Part shown: piece after piece, positions 5,629 through 7,374 of the stretch
How the letters are laid out: each line of letters starts with the position of its first letter
Position numbering within the stretch: the first letter of the stretch is position 1
NCBI GenBank assembly: GCA_938003595.1
Contig: CALKYH010000142.1
Location: 1-7,374 of the forward strand
Direction: 5' to 3'
Source of the DNA: an uncultured bacterium
Lineage (GTDB): Bacteria; Planctomycetota; Phycisphaerae; Phycisphaerales; UBA1924
Length of the DNA stretch: 7,374 bases
Notes under the pieces: generated by a model
Told to the model about the DNA's origin: nothing
The model's database searches: none
The model's input: only the letters and a program-made list of their open reading frames with translations
Position numbers and translations under genes: made by a program

Positions 5629-5922
5629 ATGGCCGCAGGCAAGATCAAGCAATGCTCGCACGAGGAGTGCGGGTGCACATCCGAGACGATGGAGGGCGTG
5701 ACGGAGGGCGGTCGCTGGTGGTGCTCGCGGGCGTGCGCCGAGGGCGATGGCTGCGAGCACACCGGCTGTGGGTGCGTCCAGCCACGCGTCGCTGCGCCGT
5801 CCGGCGCGGCGAAGCCGGCGCAGCCGCTGGCGCCGACCAAGCCCGCGCCGGCGCACAACCCGGGGCCGAATGTGGATTTCAACCCGGCTCAGGGCGGGCC
5901 CGCGACGCGTCGGCAGCCCTGA
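5629..5922 (+). CDS. Bacterial metallothionein (SmtA/BmtA-like) with long Pro/Ala-rich tail
   Basis: 97 residues. The first 49 match the bacterial metallothionein fold almost position for position with cyanobacterial SmtA (from memory). Cysteines at 9, 14, 16, 32 and 36 have the same numbers; the end reads GCEHTGCGC (C42, H44, C47, C49) where SmtA has GCGHTGCNC after five extra residues. SmtA Cys11 is His11 here, and SmtA His40 is lost with the gap, leaving 8 Cys and 2 His as candidate ligands. W30-W31 replace the SmtA tyrosine pair before C32. Residues 50-97 form a Pro/Ala/Gly-rich, probably disordered tail with one more His (H76); typical family members end soon after the last Cys. In this family the protein chelates Zn, Cd or Cu in the cytosol to buffer or detoxify metal. 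There is no signal peptide. The gene lies 25 bp before a mechanosensitive channel gene on the same strand, probably one operon. A LIM- or zinc-ribbon-like regulatory role is a less likely alternative. Confidence 0.88.
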   Translation: MAAGKIKQCSHEECGCTSETMEGVTEGGRWWCSRACAEGDGCEHTGCGCVQPRVAAPSGAAKPAQPLAPTKPAPAHNPGPNVDFNPAQGGPATRRQP

Positions 5923-5947
5923 ATCCTCGCCGCGGGGGAGCCAAGCC

Positions 5948-7339
5948 ATGAGACGACAGAACTCGAGCATCATGAGCGCCCCTCGTGGGTGGACGATCGG
6001 CGTGGCCGTCGTCTTGTTCTCCGCGCTCAGCTTGAGTGCACACGGCGCACCCGCGCCGGCGCCGGCGTCGCCGACTGTGATTGCGGAAGTGGACGAGGCG
6101 GCGCTAGAGCGCCGGGCGCTTGATGCGCTGCAGCGGATCGAGGGGCTCGATGAGCCATCGGTGGAGATGGTCGGGGGCGGGGTTGTGGTGCGCGGCGTCG
6201 CGGACGACAGCGGCGTGATTGATCGCGCCGTGGAGGCCGCGGCGCGGGCGACGGGGCTGGAGGTGGACGAGGTTGACAACCAGATCCGCCTGACGCTGGC
6301 GATCGACGAACGAGTGCGGGGCGCCTCGAACCGGCTCGGAGAGCGGCTGGAGGCGTGGCTTGCCTATCTGCCGCTGATCCCGCTGGCGCTGGGCATCATG
6401 GCGGTGTTCGTCGCGGGCGCGTGGCTGCTGGGTCGATTCAACTGGCTGTACGCGCGGCTGACTCGGAACCCCTTCCTGCGGGAGATCGCGCGGCGGCTGG
6501 TGCAGCTGGCGACGCTGGTGGCGGGCGCGCTGCTGGCGCTGGAGGTTCTGGACGCGATGGCGCTGATCGGCGGCGTGCTCGGCGCCGCGGGCGTGGTGGG
6601 CATCGCGATCGGCTTCGCGTTCCGCGACCTGGTGGAGAACTACATCGCGAGCATCCTGCTGTCGCTGCGGCAGCCGTTCCGGATGCAGGATCATGTGGTG
6701 ATCGACGGGCACGAGGGCCTGGTGTCGGGGATGAACACGCGGACGACGCTGCTGACCACATTCGACGGCAACATCGTGCGGATCCCGAACGCGATCGTCT
6801 TCAAGACGGCGCTCATCAACTACCGCACGGACCCGCGCCGGCGGTTCCATTTCGATGTCGGCGTGGGGTACGATGTGGACCTGGCCGAGGCGATCGAGGT
6901 TGGTTCGCGCGTGATCGCGGCGTCGGAGGGCGTGCTGCGGGAACCCGCGCCGTTCGGGATCGTGGAGAAGCTTGGGGATTCCAATGTCACTGTGCGGCTG
7001 TTCGGCTGGATGAACCAGACCAGCCACGATTTCGCCCGTGTGCGGAGCGCCGCGATGCAGCGGGTGAAGGCGGAGTTCGACCGGCTGGACATCGACATGC
7101 CGGAGCCGACCTACAACCTGAAGGTGCTTCGGACGAGCGGCGGCGCGGCGCCTTCGCGGCAGGACCAGCCGGCGAACGGCGCGGCCCCACGACCGTCGAA
7201 GGTCCCCGACCACGAGGCGGTGCATCGGGTGACGCGGGACTATGTGATCGAGAACCTCTCGCGGGAAACGGAGGATGGGGAGGGGGAGAACCTGCTGGAG
7301 GAGGACGCCCGGGAGGAACAGGGACCGCACGCTCCCTGA
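5948..7339 (+). CDS. BON-domain MscS-family mechanosensitive channel
   Basis: 463 residues, ATG 5948 preceded by GGGGGAG (5934-5940) at 7 nt; the frame is open further upstream but only as a shadow of the metallothionein gene. Residues about 14-34 are a signal peptide or first hydrophobic segment, with possible cleavage near SAHGA. Residues about 48-118 form a BON domain (GGGVVVRGVADDSGVIDRAV..., with the conserved Gly-Val core), likely periplasmic and able to bind membrane or envelope components. Transmembrane segments follow at about 141-161, 184-206 and 207-226. The last runs into the MscS pore signature: GGVLGAAGVVGIAIGFAFRD, then ENYIASILLSLRQPF. Residues about 242-395 are the cytoplasmic beta and alpha/beta MscS domains. 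A hydrophilic tail (about 397-463) ends in an acidic stretch. In this family the channel opens on membrane tension and releases solutes during osmotic downshock. The BON fusion is a domain addition absent from E. coli MscS. A ligand- or stress-tuned conductance is possible; the family assignment is firm. Confidence 0.92.
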   Translation: MRRQNSSIMSAPRGWTIGVAVVLFSALSLSAHGAPAPAPASPTVIAEVDEAALERRALDALQRIEGLDEPSVEMVGGGVVVRGVADDSGVIDRAVEAAARATGLEVDEVDNQIRLTLAIDERVRGASNRLGERLEAWLAYLPLIPLALGIMAVFVAGAWLLGRFNWLYARLTRNPFLREIARRLVQLATLVAGALLALEVLDAMALIGGVLGAAGVVGIAIGFAFRDLVENYIASILLSLRQPFRMQDHVVIDGHEGLVSGMNTRTTLLTTFDGNIVRIPNAIVFKTALINYRTDPRRRFHFDVGVGYDVDLAEAIEVGSRVIAASEGVLREPAPFGIVEKLGDSNVTVRLFGWMNQTSHDFARVRSAAMQRVKAEFDRLDIDMPEPTYNLKVLRTSGGAAPSRQDQPANGAAPRPSKVPDHEAVHRVTRDYVIENLSRETEDGEGENLLEEDAREEQGPHAP

Positions 7340-7374
7340 CGGTCGCGTCTCGTGGGGATCGGTTGTGCGTGGCG

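Noticed and set aside
1..7374. tRNA genes, CRISPR arrays, insertion sequences, phage or defence genes
   Set aside because: No clover-leaf, regularly spaced repeats, terminal inverted repeats or transposase motifs were seen on either strand. Base composition is even across the genes, giving no sign of recent transfer.

Overview
The window is high-GC bacterial chromosomal DNA with five complete genes and one gene cut by the left edge. No RNA genes, insertion sequences, CRISPR arrays or phage genes are visible. The gene content fits Planctomycetota, perhaps a Phycisphaerae-like lineage: a CxxxxCCxxVCPEHI-type SdhB, a membrane Ser/Thr kinase fused to a WD40/TolB-like propeller, an FHA-GAF-PP2C phosphatase, and weak or absent Shine-Dalgarno sequences at some starts. 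Acidobacteriota or another GC-rich phylum is not excluded, because no marker gene here settles it.

Layout. (1) 1-162, the C-terminal end of succinate dehydrogenase iron-sulfur subunit SdhB, followed after 21 bp by a 169-aa helical TPR-like protein (184-693), probably in the same operon. (2) Converging on it with only 12 bp between stops is a minus-strand gene (706-2322) for an FHA + GAF + SpoIIE/PP2C-type Ser/Thr phosphatase. (3) An 82-bp divergent promoter region with a palindromic -10-like element (ACTATAGT) separates it from a plus-strand gene (2405-5029) for a transmembrane Hanks-type Ser/Thr kinase with a C-terminal beta-propeller. That kinase may be translated from a leaderless mRNA. 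(4) A 599-bp non-coding stretch (5030-5628) holds several inverted and direct repeats and a Z-DNA-prone tract. (5) A small bacterial metallothionein with a long Pro/Ala tail (5629-5922) is followed after 25 bp by a BON-domain MscS-type mechanosensitive channel (5948-7339). The two look like one operon.

How the genes may work together. The kinase and the phosphatase form a divergent writer/eraser pair. The phosphatase carries an FHA domain, which binds phosphothreonine, so it could dock on the autophosphorylated kinase or on shared substrates. The metallothionein/channel pair joins cytosolic Zn/Cd buffering to an envelope channel and suggests a shared metal or envelope-stress signal. Both functional links are inferences from gene order and domains. 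The strongest candidates for something new are the His-for-Cys metallothionein with a disordered tail, its pairing with the BON-MscS channel, and the repeat-rich leader upstream of them.
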